41,055 bases of DNA from a virus, in IMG/VR virus record IMGVR_UViG_3300033153_010161, positions 1 through 41,055 of that record; one strand, written 5' to 3'. This document shows, piece by piece, positions 28,431 to 37,256 of the stretch; position 1 is the stretch's first letter; every line of letters starts with the position of its first letter. Below the pieces are notes generated by a model. That model made no database searches, had not been told where the DNA came from, and saw only the letters and a list, made by a program, of their open reading frames with translations. A program made the position numbers and the translations under genes.

Positions 28431-29988
28431 AAAGGCCTTCGGCGAGCGCCGCGATCGCGGCGGGCTTCGCCTCGTTGCGGTAGCGGTCGACCAGTTCGGC
28501 GGCCGACTCGAACGGCAGGTCGCGTCGCCGGCAGTCGATCGGCCCGGACGCGTCGCGACGACGGCCAACTGCCAAGAGGTGGTCGCGGAACTTCGTGCCG
28601 TCGCCGCCGACGGCGGCCGACAGGCTCACCCAGGCGTTGGGCACGTCGTAGGCGTCGGCGACGACGAGCCCGTGCAGGGAGCTCGACAGCAGGAGATCGC
28701 AGGCGGTCACCTCGGCCACAAACGCCTCGACGGTGGTCAGCGGGTCGATCAGGTGGACGCGGTCGCAGTGGCCGTACCGCCAGGCGGCCAGGCGGGCGTC
28801 CGCGTAGTGCGGCACCAGGCCGATGCGGCCGGGGTGTCGCTGGGCGGCGCGCGGGAGCCATCGCGGCAGCAGCAGTCCCGGGTCGCCGTAGCGCTCGGGG
28901 CAGCGGCTCGGCGGCACGCCGTCGCACAGCGCGATCACCCGGCTCAGCGGTCCGCGGACGGCCCGGATGTCGCAGCCGGCGTGGACGTGGTCGGTGTGGT
29001 TGGCCAGCCCCGCGCCCCAGACCACGTCGCCCGGCTGGGCCCAGTTCAGCAGGCTCCCGGCGCCGACGAGTTTCCGGACGTCGCCGTCGTTGGGGTCTAC
29101 CCAGGTCGGTCGTCGGCCCGTGATCTGGTGGACCAGCCAGCCGGTCAGCCGGTCGCCGACGTTCTCGCTCTGGCACCAGGTCGCCGGAATCCGGTCCGGC
29201 TCGGTCGTATCACGTGCCCACCGGTAGCAGCCGGCGTCGCGGAGTGCCGCCGGCAGGTGCCGGCGGCCGTTACAGGGGGCCTCGCCGATCCGCTGCCAGT
29301 CGGCGCCCAGGTGGGCGACGGCCGCGGCGGTCCGGCCGGTCAGCAGGTCCGCCTCCGGGTCGGTGCTCTCGAAGCCCTCGGGCCAGGACACCTGGTGCGT
29401 CGCCCCCCCGAACCGCCGCGCCAGGTAGCTCAGCACGACGTCGTCGACGTGTCCGAGCCCGTCGGCCGTCAGCTCGTCCCGGGCCGTCTCGTGGGCCTCG
29501 GCGTCCGGTTCGGCCATGCGTCGCAGCACCGCCGCGCCGATCGCCATGCACCAGCCCCCGGCCCATCCCCACACGCCGAGTTTCTGCGTCGCCACCGGCG
29601 GCTCTTGGAAGCGGCCGACCAGTGCGTCCGCCCCGGCGCCCGCCAGCGTCGCGGTGATGCGTCGGCCGGCCGCGGGCAGCAGGACGGTGTCGCTGTCGAC
29701 GCGGAGCATCCAGTCGGCGCCGCTCTCGGCGGTCGCGGCGGCCATGGCCGCCAGCTCGACCAGCGTCCCGTTGTAGGCTCGCGGGTCCAGTTCCGCCGGC
29801 AGCTTCACCACGCGCGCCCCCATCGCCTCGAGCGTCGCGATCTGCTCGGCGGTCAGCGGTTGGGCCCCCTCGCTGATCACCACGCGCGGCAGTAACCTCG
29901 GTTCGCCGAGCTGCCGCTGGCTGCGGACGCTCATCACGAGCAGGTCGAAGTCTCTCGGGCAGCCGACGGTGACCGGCAGGATCTTCAT
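28393..29988 (-). CDS. Glycosyltransferase fused to polysaccharide pyruvyl transferase
   Basis: A 531-residue protein from ATG 29988 (ATGA overlap). Residues 1-260: glycosyltransferase-like, with MKILPVTVGCPRDFDLLVMS, ADWMLRVDSDTVLLPAAGRR (DSD motif) and LGVWGWAGGWCMAIG. Residues about 270-520: a pyruvyl transferase domain, with SENVGDRLTGWLVHQITGRR, GDVVWGAGLANHTDHVHAG, AVRGPLSRVIALCDGVPPSR and CDLLLSSSLHGLVVADAYDV. The second domain ketalises a sugar with pyruvate. A fusion of the two is unusual and may give a charged surface glycan. Confidence 0.75.
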   Translation of the reverse strand: MKILPVTVGCPRDFDLLVMSVRSQRQLGEPRLLPRVVISEGAQPLTAEQIATLEAMGARVVKLPAELDPRAYNGTLVELAAMAAATAESGADWMLRVDSDTVLLPAAGRRITATLAGAGADALVGRFQEPPVATQKLGVWGWAGGWCMAIGAAVLRRMAEPDAEAHETARDELTADGLGHVDDVVLSYLARRFGGATHQVSWPEGFESTDPEADLLTGRTAAAVAHLGADWQRIGEAPCNGRRHLPAALRDAGCYRWARDTTEPDRIPATWCQSENVGDRLTGWLVHQITGRRPTWVDPNDGDVRKLVGAGSLLNWAQPGDVVWGAGLANHTDHVHAGCDIRAVRGPLSRVIALCDGVPPSRCPERYGDPGLLLPRWLPRAAQRHPGRIGLVPHYADARLAAWRYGHCDRVHLIDPLTTVEAFVAEVTACDLLLSSSLHGLVVADAYDVPNAWVSLSAAVGGDGTKFRDHLLAVGRRRDASGPIDCRRRDLPFESAAELVDRYRNEAKPAAIAALAEGLWQACPIREGVLT

Positions 29989-30704
29989 CGCCGCACCGCC
30001 TCGGCCTCGGCCCTCAGCAGTCCGGAGCCCGGGAAACCCGCCGCCCGTCGCTCGTTGAACAGCTGCCGGTCCGCGCCCCAGTGGAGCTGGTTGCGCCTCT
30101 GGTAGTCGGTCTGCGGCCCGCAGCCCCGGCGGGTCCAGTGTTCGTGGCGTTGCGTCAGGTCCGGCCGCTGCCGGAGCAGCCCGAGCCGCTCGGCGACGAG
30201 CTGCAGCTCCTCGTCCATGTAGTAGTGGTGGTAGCCGGCGGGCAGGGGTCCGTGGCCGTTGTAGGCCCGGCCGACCCATCCGCGCCCCAGCCAGGGCGAC
30301 CCGCAGATCCGCGCGGCGGCCGGGACGCCGTCCCGGTCGATACCCATCGGGTCGCCGGTGGGCTGCATCACCCCGAGCAGCTCGGGGCCGAAGTGCGTGA
30401 GAAACTCCTCGGCGATCTCGTCGGCGGCGTGGTCCGGGTCCGGCAGCATGTCGTCGCCACCGGTCACGACGATCGTCGCGTCGTGGTCAACCGTCAGGTC
30501 GAGGGCCAGGTAATTCACCGCCGCCGGCCAGCCGGGGTAGCGCTGGACGTAGACGCTCAGGTCGGCCGCGGCAATCTTGCGGACCCTCGGGCAGCTCTCC
30601 GCGTCCAGCAGCACGGCCGTCCGGTAGCCCATCTCTCGCCACCGCTTCAGGCAGCGGGCCGCCCGCGGCGGGTTGGCCGTCGGGATGGCGTACCACACGC
30701 TCAC
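29985..30704 (-). CDS. Glycosyltransferase-like protein
   Basis: A 239-residue protein from ATG 30704. It opens MSVWYAIPTANPPRAARCLK and has DHDATIVVTGGDDMLPDPDH, a GT-A type metal site, then NGHGPLPAGYHHYYMDEELQ. The N-terminal pattern is of a GT2-like enzyme. It is part of the run of overlapping sugar genes. Confidence 0.65.
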   Translation of the reverse strand: MSVWYAIPTANPPRAARCLKRWREMGYRTAVLLDAESCPRVRKIAAADLSVYVQRYPGWPAAVNYLALDLTVDHDATIVVTGGDDMLPDPDHAADEIAEEFLTHFGPELLGVMQPTGDPMGIDRDGVPAAARICGSPWLGRGWVGRAYNGHGPLPAGYHHYYMDEELQLVAERLGLLRQRPDLTQRHEHWTRRGCGPQTDYQRRNQLHWGADRQLFNERRAAGFPGSGLLRAEAEAVRR

Positions 30705-31363
30705 GCGGGTGCCTCCACCGGCCAGGCCTCTGCGCCCTCATGGCTCATGGCTCGTGCCTCGTGCCTGCTCGCCGCCTCCGCGGCGAGGGTCTTGCGCGAC
30801 TGCTGGAAGTGCTCGATGACCGGCCGGATCCCCGGCGTCAGCTTCCGCTGCAGGTCGTGGATGCAGCACAGCTCCGCCGGCAGCTCGGCGATCGTCGGCG
30901 ACGGCCGGTCGTAGCGGTCCAGGTCGATCGCCGCGGCGAGCGCCTTCTGGTCCCACCGGTCGGGGTGTTCGGCCGCACACTGCCACCACCGACCCAGCAG
31001 CCACCCGGCCGACTCGGTCGCGGCCAGGTAGACCGTCCCCGACAGCACCTCGCGGCCGCGGAAGCGGTGTACCGCCGCGTCGCACTCGCCGAGGGCCGCC
31101 AGGTGAGGACGCGGGTCGGCGTGGACGATCGCGTCGGCGTCGACCCACAGCAGCGGCCGGCCCGGATAGCGAGCGCGCAGCGCCTGGAGGAAGCCGGGCT
31201 TCGCCAGGCAGTTCGCCTGCCAGTTTCCCCGGTCCGGCAGGTAGGCCACGACGTACCGGACGCCGACGGCGGACAGCGACGCCCGCAGCCGATCGGCCAG
31301 GGGCGCGTACGCGCCCCCCGTGTGAAAACTGACGACCAGGAGGTTCTCCGGCGCGTCGGTCAT
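30701..31363 (-). CDS. Nucleotide-sugar transferase-like protein
   Basis: A 220-residue protein from ATG 31363 (ATGA overlap with the lipoprotein). LLVVSFHTGGAYAPLADRLR, RPLLWVDADAIVHADPRPHL with a DxD motif and VHRFRGREVLSGTVYLAATE suit a GT-A nucleotide-diphospho-sugar transferase. The C-terminal tail SRHEARAMSHEGAEAW is coded by heptamer repeats, so the repeat has grown into the gene's end. Confidence 0.7.
   Translation of the reverse strand: MTDAPENLLVVSFHTGGAYAPLADRLRASLSAVGVRYVVAYLPDRGNWQANCLAKPGFLQALRARYPGRPLLWVDADAIVHADPRPHLAALGECDAAVHRFRGREVLSGTVYLAATESAGWLLGRWWQCAAEHPDRWDQKALAAAIDLDRYDRPSPTIAELPAELCCIHDLQRKLTPGIRPVIEHFQQSRKTLAAEAASRHEARAMSHEGAEAWPVEAPA
30739..30766 (+). repeat. Four tandem heptamers CATGGCT/CGTGCCT
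   Basis: CATGGCT-CATGGCT-CGTGCCT-CGTGCCT, four exact 7-base units inside the 3' end of the transferase gene. The same unit types recur at 38122-38170 and 5613-5626. Confidence 0.8.
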
Positions 31364-31980
31364 GCCTTCCCCTGGATCTCGTCGACGAGCTTCTTGCCGT
31401 CGGCGCCCATCGCGGCGCCGAGCTTCGCCTTGGTGTCGCGGTCGCCGAAGTCGACCTTCCCGTCGGCCTTGACGGTCTCGATGGCCGAGACGACCTTCCG
31501 GCCCGTCTCGGCGTCCCGGCGGTACTTGAGCCCTCGCCAGATCGACGCGATCAGCCCGGCGCCCATCACCGCCGCCGCGCCCCACGGCGGCGGCAGCAGC
31601 GGCGCGACGGTCTGGACGAGGTCCTCGGCCACGTCGATCTCGTCGGCGGCGGTGGCCAGCGATTTCTCGAGCGCCGCAAGGCGTTCGGCCGTCACGTCGC
31701 GGTAGCGCTTCGCCTCGCCGATGGCCTTGGCCATGCCGTCGGCGAGTTTCTCGGCCTTCTGGCGGTCGGGCCCCGGCGGCATGGCCGCGATGGTCTGGGC
31801 CAGCTTGGCCTGGTCGGCCTCGAGTCGCTCGATCACCGCGTCGGCGTCGGCCACCGACTGGCGGGCCAGCCCGACGCTCTCTCTCAGCCGGTCGATCTGC
31901 CCCGGCGTGCAGCCGGCGACGGCGGGAAGCCCCGCGGCGATCGCCAGGACGGCCAGTAGTGTCGCGCTCCGTCGGTTCAT
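31360..31980 (-). CDS. Lipoprotein, possible lysis-related component
   Basis: A 206-residue protein from ATG 31980 behind AAGGAGCGAGCG. LLAVLAIAAGLPAVAGCTPG is a lipoprotein signal with lipobox AVAGC (Cys about 24). A long helix follows (RLRESVGLARQSVADADAVI, LAALEKSLATAADEID), then a hydrophobic stretch PPWGAAAVMGAGLIASIW. With the small membrane protein just upstream it might be a two-part lysis pair (spanin or holin-like), but the homology is not recognised. Confidence 0.6.
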   Translation of the reverse strand: MNRRSATLLAVLAIAAGLPAVAGCTPGQIDRLRESVGLARQSVADADAVIERLEADQAKLAQTIAAMPPGPDRQKAEKLADGMAKAIGEAKRYRDVTAERLAALEKSLATAADEIDVAEDLVQTVAPLLPPPWGAAAVMGAGLIASIWRGLKYRRDAETGRKVVSAIETVKADGKVDFGDRDTKAKLGAAMGADGKKLVDEIQGKA

Positions 31981-32414
31981 CGCTCGCTCCTTCGCTCTGT
32001 GCTCTCTGTGGAAGATCCCGGGGGTCTCTCTGCTCGGGCGGTCGGTCCGGGCCGAAAGCCCAAGAGCCAGAGGATCACCGCCACCGCGACGGCGGCGACG
32101 ACGGTCCGCAGCGCGCCGGCCCACCAGGATCTCGAGCGCCGGAAGCTCGACAGCTCCGACAGGCACTCGCGGACGTCGCCCTTGATCCCCCGCCGGCCGT
32201 TGCCGTACAGGTCCGCCCGGACCTCGGTGATCGGACAGTTCTCTCGGTGCTCGTCCACGACGGCCTTGGCGGTCTTGTGGGCGGTCAGCTCGATCACCGC
32301 CAGGGTGCCCGGGTCGATCGGATGTAACTTCTCGGCCATCGGCGCGTCGCCTCGTCCCTCGGGTCTCTGCCGCCCGCCGGCCGGCGGGCGGGGCGGGGGC
32401 GGCTCGGCGTCCAT
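31977..32414 (-). CDS. Small membrane protein (holin or inner spanin candidate)
   Basis: A 145-residue frame from ATG 32414; an alternative ATG at 32339 (MAEKLHPIDPGTLAVIEL) removes a Pro-rich leader. The middle is soluble and charged (CPITEVRADLYGNGRRGIKG, ECLSELSSF) and a single membrane segment follows near the C-terminus (WWAGALRTVVAAVAVAVILW). Its stop overlaps the lipoprotein start (ATGA). The position after the capsid block fits a lysis pair, but no family was recognised. Confidence 0.55.
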   Translation of the reverse strand: MDAEPPPPRPPAGGRQRPEGRGDAPMAEKLHPIDPGTLAVIELTAHKTAKAVVDEHRENCPITEVRADLYGNGRRGIKGDVRECLSELSSFRRSRSWWAGALRTVVAAVAVAVILWLLGFRPGPTARAERPPGSSTESTERRSER

Positions 32415-32448
32415 GCCTCACCGCCCCGCCCCGGGGTGCGGGTCTCTT

Positions 32449-32796
32449 TTACGCGCTGACCGGTGCCAGCCGGACGGTCGCCGTCTCGGTGCCGGGCGCC
32501 TTGGCCGCCCATGCGATCCCGCAGCGGATCACGCCGCTGCCGGCGGCGATGTTGGTCAGCCGGTCGTTGGCGCTGTCCCAGTACACGGCCTGACCGACGG
32601 CGAAGGTGTCGCCGCTCTTGGCCGTCACGCCGGAAAACACACCGACGATCGCGGCCGCGCCGGTGTCGCCGTTGGCCACGTCGGCGCCGGTCACGATGCC
32701 GATGCAGTCGGTGAACTCGATGACGTCGCCGACGCTGTAGTCCGCGCCGGCGGTGAACTCGATCCGGTCGCCTCGTTGCTGGTACGCAACAGCCAT
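32449..32796 (-). CDS. DUF2190 capsid decoration-like protein
   Basis: A 115-residue protein from ATG 32796 behind GGAGCGTGAGAG. MAVAYQQRGDRIEFTAGADY, SVGDVIEFTDCIGIVTGADV and VGQAVYWDSANDRLTN match the DUF2190 pattern of beta-rich proteins found right after capsid genes. It probably decorates the capsid surface. The 119 bases between it and the capsid gene hold no gene I can support. Confidence 0.75.
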   Translation of the reverse strand: MAVAYQQRGDRIEFTAGADYSVGDVIEFTDCIGIVTGADVANGDTGAAAIVGVFSGVTAKSGDTFAVGQAVYWDSANDRLTNIAAGSGVIRCGIAWAAKAPGTETATVRLAPVSA

Positions 32797-32915
32797 CTCT
32801 CACGCTCCTGTCCTGTGTGGGCCCCTTGCGGCGCCCGTGGTCTTGGTTGTCGCCTCCCCCGCCCGCCGCGCGTCGCGCCCGACGGACGGGGGAAGGAGGG
32901 TCGGTTTCTCGGCGG

Positions 32916-35216
32916 TCACGCGCCGTCGTTCTTGTAGACGCCGCGCCAGTCGATCGCCTTGGCGGCCACGGTGTGGCGTACGGCGAACTTCTGGTCGTCG
33001 GTGTCGAAGTCGGTTTCCTGCTTCAGCACCGGCTGCTCCTCGCCGGCCAGGAAGCACACCTCGATGGTGTCGACCTGCCCGTCGCGGTAGTCGGCGAAGA
33101 GGTACCACGCGGTCGTCGAGTCGGCGTTGAGACGGGCCGACGGCACGACCTGGTACTTGTTGGCGTAGGGGTTGTTGGCCGCGTTGGTCTTGCTCGGGTC
33201 GACCACCGAGTTGATCAGCTGGTCGGCGACCGCCTTCTTGGCCGTCGGCACCAGGAGGAACTTCGGTGCGATCTCGAGGAAGGCCGCGAGCTTCGGGCCC
33301 TTCTGGACCATCATCGCCGTCTCGCCGACCGCCAGTGAGGCCACCGACAGGGCGGTCCCGGTGTCGGTGTGGTTGGCGTGTCCGCCGGCCGACGTCACGG
33401 CCGTGTCATTGAACAGCAGCCCGGTGTCGGCCATCGCCGCGTTGGCGGTGATGATCGCGTAGGCCACGTCGTCTTCCTTGCGGCGGGCCGCGTTGCCCTG
33501 GAGTGTCGGGATCCGCCCGAACGCGTCGAGGTCGTCGTTGATGACGGCCCGCCGGGTCAGGATGATGCCGCCGGCGTACTCGACCAGCGCGTACGTCTCG
33601 GCCGAGTCGCCCAGCGTGACGTAGTTGATCTCGCCGCCCTCGTCACGGCTGGCCAGGTCCGGGCTCTCGCTCAGGGCCGCCCGGGTGATGGTCTTGAAGT
33701 CCGGCGTGGTCGTCCGCCGGGCCCAGACCTGCCACGAGCTCGCCGCGTCGAGGTAGGCGGCCAGCAGGCTCTTCCGCATGGAGTTGGCGAGGATGTTGGA
33801 GAAGTTCCCGGTCCCCTGGGCCAGCGAGCGGACCTCGGGGAACTGGTCGAACAGTCGCCGGTGGCTCATCAGGTCGACCACGCGGGTCGCCCCGAAGCTC
33901 TCGATCCCCGGCACGCCGATCGCGCCGAGGTACCGCCGGCCGATCTCGACCAGAGACAGGTTGCGGAACTGCCCGGCCCGCTCGTGCGGCTTGCGGACGG
34001 TCACCTTGCCGTCGTCGTCCCGGACCGCCCCGCCGCCGTCCTCGTCCAGCTCGACGAGCTTCACGCCGGCCCGCAGGCAGATCGCGTCGGAGATCCCGTC
34101 GCTCAGCGTCGCGACGTTGCGGTCCTGGCCGACGTGGACGTCGGACCCGACGGGCACGGGCTGGCGACCGGCGGCCAGCGCCGTCAGTGCCAGCGCCTTT
34201 GCGTCCTCGACGGAGGTCCCGGCGAGCACGTGTTCGGTCACCCACGCGTCGCCCAGCTTCGCCTCGGTGGCGATGCCGTTGAGCGCCTTGTAGCGTTCCC
34301 GCTCGGCGGTGATGCCTGCGGTCTGCGCGGCCGTCAGCGCCTCGGGGGCGGGCTCGGCCGGCGCTGCCGGTTTGGCCGGCGGCGTCGGCGGCGTGGCCGG
34401 CGCCGGTTCGGCCGGCTTCGCCGGCGGTTTCGCGGCCAGCTCGTCGCAGAACGCCTTCTCGGCGCCCTTGCGGGTGTTCCAGAAGGCGATCGCCTCCTCG
34501 TCGGAGGCGCCGGCCTTGAGGCCGAGCGTCTCGAGGTAACGTCTCAGTTGCTCGTTCATGGTTTGCTCTCCAGTCTGGGCCGGGTGCGGTGCACCTCGGC
34601 CGGGGTTTCTCTCAGGGGGGTCGGCCGCAGACAGCAGGCCCTCGGGGTTCGCGCCCGGGTCGCCGACGAAGTCGATCCCGAGCAGCTCCTTGATCCGCGC
34701 GGCCGGCGGCAGGGGCATGTCGTGCTCGTCGGTCCGCTCCTCGTCCTGGCCCGGCCGGAAGCGGATGCTCAGCCCGATCACCTCCGGGTCCTCGTCGGCG
34801 AGGTCCAGGACGTGGGTCCCGAGCTTGCCGCGCGGGCTGCTGTCGGCGTAGGCGGCGATCTCGATGTCGCCGCGGACCTGGTCGCCCTCGCGTCGTGCGT
34901 TGACGGCCCGGCCCATCCGGGTCTCGATCGTGTCCGTCCACGAGTGCGTGTAGCCGGCGGGGGCGCCCCGGCCGAAGCGCTTCACCTCGGCCACGAGCTG
35001 GTCGAGCATCACCTCGTCGACGACGAAGCCGTGGCCGATCGCCGGGCCCATCGTCAGGAAGGCGACGTTGCGCAGGATGCGGTTCTCGCGGTCGACCTCG
35101 ACCTCGCCCTTCTTCAGCTTGCCCACCGCCAGCGTGATTACGCCGTCGGCCGTTGCCGTCCCCTCGGCCAGGGCCACGGGGTTGCGCCGCCGCTTGCGTC
35201 GTCGTCGGTTCGCCAT
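32916..35216 (-). CDS. Prohead protease fused to major capsid protein
   Basis: A single 766-residue frame from ATG 35216. Residues 1-200 look like a prohead protease: RILRNVAFLTMGPAIGHGFV, GAPAGYTHSWTDTIETRMGR with a His/Ser-type pattern, DPEVIGLSIRFRPG and LGIDFVGDPGANPEGLL. Residues about 220-300 (from MNEQLRRYLETLGLKAGASD) are scaffold-like with an Ala/Pro-rich delta region, and the remainder is a Mu gpT-like capsid fold (RDEGGEINYVTLGDSAETYA, FLLVPTAKKAVADQLINSVV). A good internal start (GGAGAGCAAACC, ATG 34559) could make a 547-residue scaffold-capsid product. Self-cleavage is expected. Confidence 0.8.
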   Translation of the reverse strand: MANRRRRKRRRNPVALAEGTATADGVITLAVGKLKKGEVEVDRENRILRNVAFLTMGPAIGHGFVVDEVMLDQLVAEVKRFGRGAPAGYTHSWTDTIETRMGRAVNARREGDQVRGDIEIAAYADSSPRGKLGTHVLDLADEDPEVIGLSIRFRPGQDEERTDEHDMPLPPAARIKELLGIDFVGDPGANPEGLLSAADPPERNPGRGAPHPAQTGEQTMNEQLRRYLETLGLKAGASDEEAIAFWNTRKGAEKAFCDELAAKPPAKPAEPAPATPPTPPAKPAAPAEPAPEALTAAQTAGITAERERYKALNGIATEAKLGDAWVTEHVLAGTSVEDAKALALTALAAGRQPVPVGSDVHVGQDRNVATLSDGISDAICLRAGVKLVELDEDGGGAVRDDDGKVTVRKPHERAGQFRNLSLVEIGRRYLGAIGVPGIESFGATRVVDLMSHRRLFDQFPEVRSLAQGTGNFSNILANSMRKSLLAAYLDAASSWQVWARRTTTPDFKTITRAALSESPDLASRDEGGEINYVTLGDSAETYALVEYAGGIILTRRAVINDDLDAFGRIPTLQGNAARRKEDDVAYAIITANAAMADTGLLFNDTAVTSAGGHANHTDTGTALSVASLAVGETAMMVQKGPKLAAFLEIAPKFLLVPTAKKAVADQLINSVVDPSKTNAANNPYANKYQVVPSARLNADSTTAWYLFADYRDGQVDTIEVCFLAGEEQPVLKQETDFDTDDQKFAVRHTVAAKAIDWRGVYKNDGA

Positions 35217-35219
35217 CGC

Positions 35220-36947
35220 CTAGTTCTCCTCGGCGGCCATCGCCGCCAGTTCGCGGGGGATCCCGGCCTCTTCCAGCACGTCGGCCAGCACCTCGTCGAC
35301 CACGTCGCCGTCGGCGCCGCGCGACTGCCGCGTCGGCTCGTCCGCGTCGCCGTTGTCGTCCGCGTCACCCTCGCCCGGTTGGTTCTTGGTCGGTCGCGGT
35401 TCCTGCGGGGCGGTCTTGGCACCGCCGGGTGCGACGTGTTCGGGCAGCGTGATCTTGCGGGTCTTGGCGTAGTCGCGGGCCTCGGCGGCCTCGTCGAGCA
35501 GCTCGCGGAAGTCTCGGTTGCTCAGGCCGGCGAGCTCCTGGCGGCTCTTGAGCAGGTAGTCCACGGCGATCTTCGCCGCGGCGGCCTCGCGTGCCGGGTC
35601 GATCCACGGCCGCGGCGGCCCGGCCCAGTCGTCGGTGTAGTAGGCCATCGCCATGGCCGGCTCCTCGAAGAACCCGGGCGCCTCGACGAGGCCCTGGAGG
35701 ATGCACGACAGCTTGAAGTCCTCGCGAACCGGCTGGCACAGCAGGTCGACCAGCAGCAGCTGCAGGTCGTCGGCCACCTTCCACAGCTCCAGCAGCCCCT
35801 GGCGCTGCGAACTGAAGGACCCCTGAGAAAAATCCCGCACGAGGTTGGCGTAGTCCCAGTCGGCCCCGGCGGCGATCTCGGTGAGCTGCTGCCGCATGAA
35901 CGGCTCGTAGACCGCCCCGGGCCGCTGCGGGTTGATCAGCTTGAGCTCCTCGCCCGGCGGCAGGCGATGGGTCATCAGCGGCTCCATAGCCCACTCGGTG
36001 TTGTTGTTGGCGTCCAGGCCGGTCTCGCCGGCCGGGCCCTTGAGCCCGTAGTTGGGGACCGTCCCGGCCGAGGCGTCGGTGGTCTGGATCGCGAAGCCGA
36101 TGCAACTCTCCGCCTTCTTGGCGAGCGTCTCGTAGGCGTCGTACATCCGGACGGTGCGGGCCTTGGCCAGGACCGCCGACAGGCGGGTGACGCCGTGGGT
36201 CTGTCGCGGCCGCTCCTGCTCCATCACGTGGCAGACCCGCCCGGCCTCGATCCGCTCGCTCGTCGGCCGGTAGCTGTCCATCGGGTGCGCCTTGCGGCAG
36301 ACGTGGTAGGCCACGGGCGCGCCCCACGCGTCGACCTCGATGCCGTTGCGGACCTCGTTGCCGCCGTGCTTCGTGACGGTCTCGTCGAGCTGCTCCGTCT
36401 CGATCACCTGGACCACGCTGCCGGGCTGGTTGCGCCGGCGGAAGCTCAGGATCGTGAAGCTCTGGCCGACGGTGATCAGCTCGCGGACGGCGAGCTTCTG
36501 CACGGCCTGAAAACTCTTGCGTCGCTCGACGTCGCAGAGGCGCGGCTTGCGGGCCCAGTGCGCCCAGAGCCGGTCGATCGTGCGGTTGAACGCCTCGAGC
36601 TCGGCGTTGGTCTCGGGGTCGCGCGCGGCCGACCGCGGCGTGATGCCGGTGCCGACGACGTTGCGGCAGAAGCCGTTGACGAGGCTCTTGCCGATCCAGC
36701 CGTCGCGGACCTCCGCGCGGGCCCGGGCGTTCAGCACGCCCATGTCGGCGGTGATCATCGAGTCGGCGCTGTCAGCGGTGGTCGGCCAGTCGCGGGTGAG
36801 TCGGTTTTTCTCGGCGGCGGCGTAGCTGCTGAGCATCTCCCCGCGGACGCGGGCCGCCTGCATCATCAGCCGGGCGTGTGCCCGCCGCTGTCCCCACCCC
36901 GGGAAGAGCACGCCGATCGCCCCGTCGATGGAGTTCGCTGCGCTCAT
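35220..36947 (-). CDS. Portal protein (lambda gpB type)
   Basis: A 575-residue protein from ATG 36947 (ATGA overlap with gpW). MSAANSIDGAIGVLFPGWGQ, RDGWIGKSLVNGFCRNVVGT, QVIETEQLDETVTKHGGNEV, GFAIQTTDASAGTVPNYGLK, ELKLINPQRPGAVYEPFMRQ and DFSQGSFSSQRQGLLELWKV follow the lambda portal order. The C-terminus is acidic. It forms the dodecameric DNA gate at one capsid vertex. Confidence 0.9.
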   Translation of the reverse strand: MSAANSIDGAIGVLFPGWGQRRAHARLMMQAARVRGEMLSSYAAAEKNRLTRDWPTTADSADSMITADMGVLNARARAEVRDGWIGKSLVNGFCRNVVGTGITPRSAARDPETNAELEAFNRTIDRLWAHWARKPRLCDVERRKSFQAVQKLAVRELITVGQSFTILSFRRRNQPGSVVQVIETEQLDETVTKHGGNEVRNGIEVDAWGAPVAYHVCRKAHPMDSYRPTSERIEAGRVCHVMEQERPRQTHGVTRLSAVLAKARTVRMYDAYETLAKKAESCIGFAIQTTDASAGTVPNYGLKGPAGETGLDANNNTEWAMEPLMTHRLPPGEELKLINPQRPGAVYEPFMRQQLTEIAAGADWDYANLVRDFSQGSFSSQRQGLLELWKVADDLQLLLVDLLCQPVREDFKLSCILQGLVEAPGFFEEPAMAMAYYTDDWAGPPRPWIDPAREAAAAKIAVDYLLKSRQELAGLSNRDFRELLDEAAEARDYAKTRKITLPEHVAPGGAKTAPQEPRPTKNQPGEGDADDNGDADEPTRQSRGADGDVVDEVLADVLEEAGIPRELAAMAAEEN

Positions 36948-37168
36948 CCGCTCGGGCCTCGGAAGGTCAGGACGGTGCTGCGTCGGTGGCCGGCGGCGGT
37001 CGCGGCGACGCGGGCGGCGTAGTCGCGCTCGAGGTTGCGCAGCTCGGCGAGGTTCTCGGCGCGGTACTCGATGGTCCGGCCGTTGATCGTCATCCGCGCG
37101 ATCGACTGGCCGGCCAGGGTGAGGATGGTCGCTTGGACCGCCGCCAGGATGTCCGCGTCGCTCGCCAT
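36944..37168 (-). CDS. gpW-like head-tail joining protein
   Basis: A 74-residue protein from ATG 37168. MASDADILAAVQATILTLAG, MTINGRTIEYRAENLAELRN match the gpW pattern: N-terminal helix, beta-hairpin with NGR and Y, second helix. gpW closes the portal after packaging. It overlaps the portal gene by ATGA. Confidence 0.8.
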   Translation of the reverse strand: MASDADILAAVQATILTLAGQSIARMTINGRTIEYRAENLAELRNLERDYAARVAATAAGHRRSTVLTFRGPSG

Positions 37169-37212
37169 CTGCCCTAAGCATCGGCGCGGCCGCGGCGTCT
37201 GACCAGGGGGTC

Positions 37213-37231
37213 GTTAACAGCCCCTGTTAAC
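37213..37231. promoter_or_regulatory. Perfect inverted repeat GTTAACAG-CCC-CTGTTAAC
   Basis: An 8+8 perfect inverted repeat with a 3-base centre, in the 97-base gap between the gpW and Ntn-hydrolase genes. Its AT-rich arms stand out in this GC-rich genome. No U tract follows, so a protein-binding site or processing hairpin is more likely than a terminator. Confidence 0.45.
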
Positions 37232-37256
37232 AAGTCGCGCGGCCTACTCGGCCGGC

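Noticed and set aside
33369-37022. 1217-codon plus-strand frame
   Set aside because: It lies opposite the portal and capsid genes. Long antisense frames are expected at high GC when the true gene avoids certain codons.
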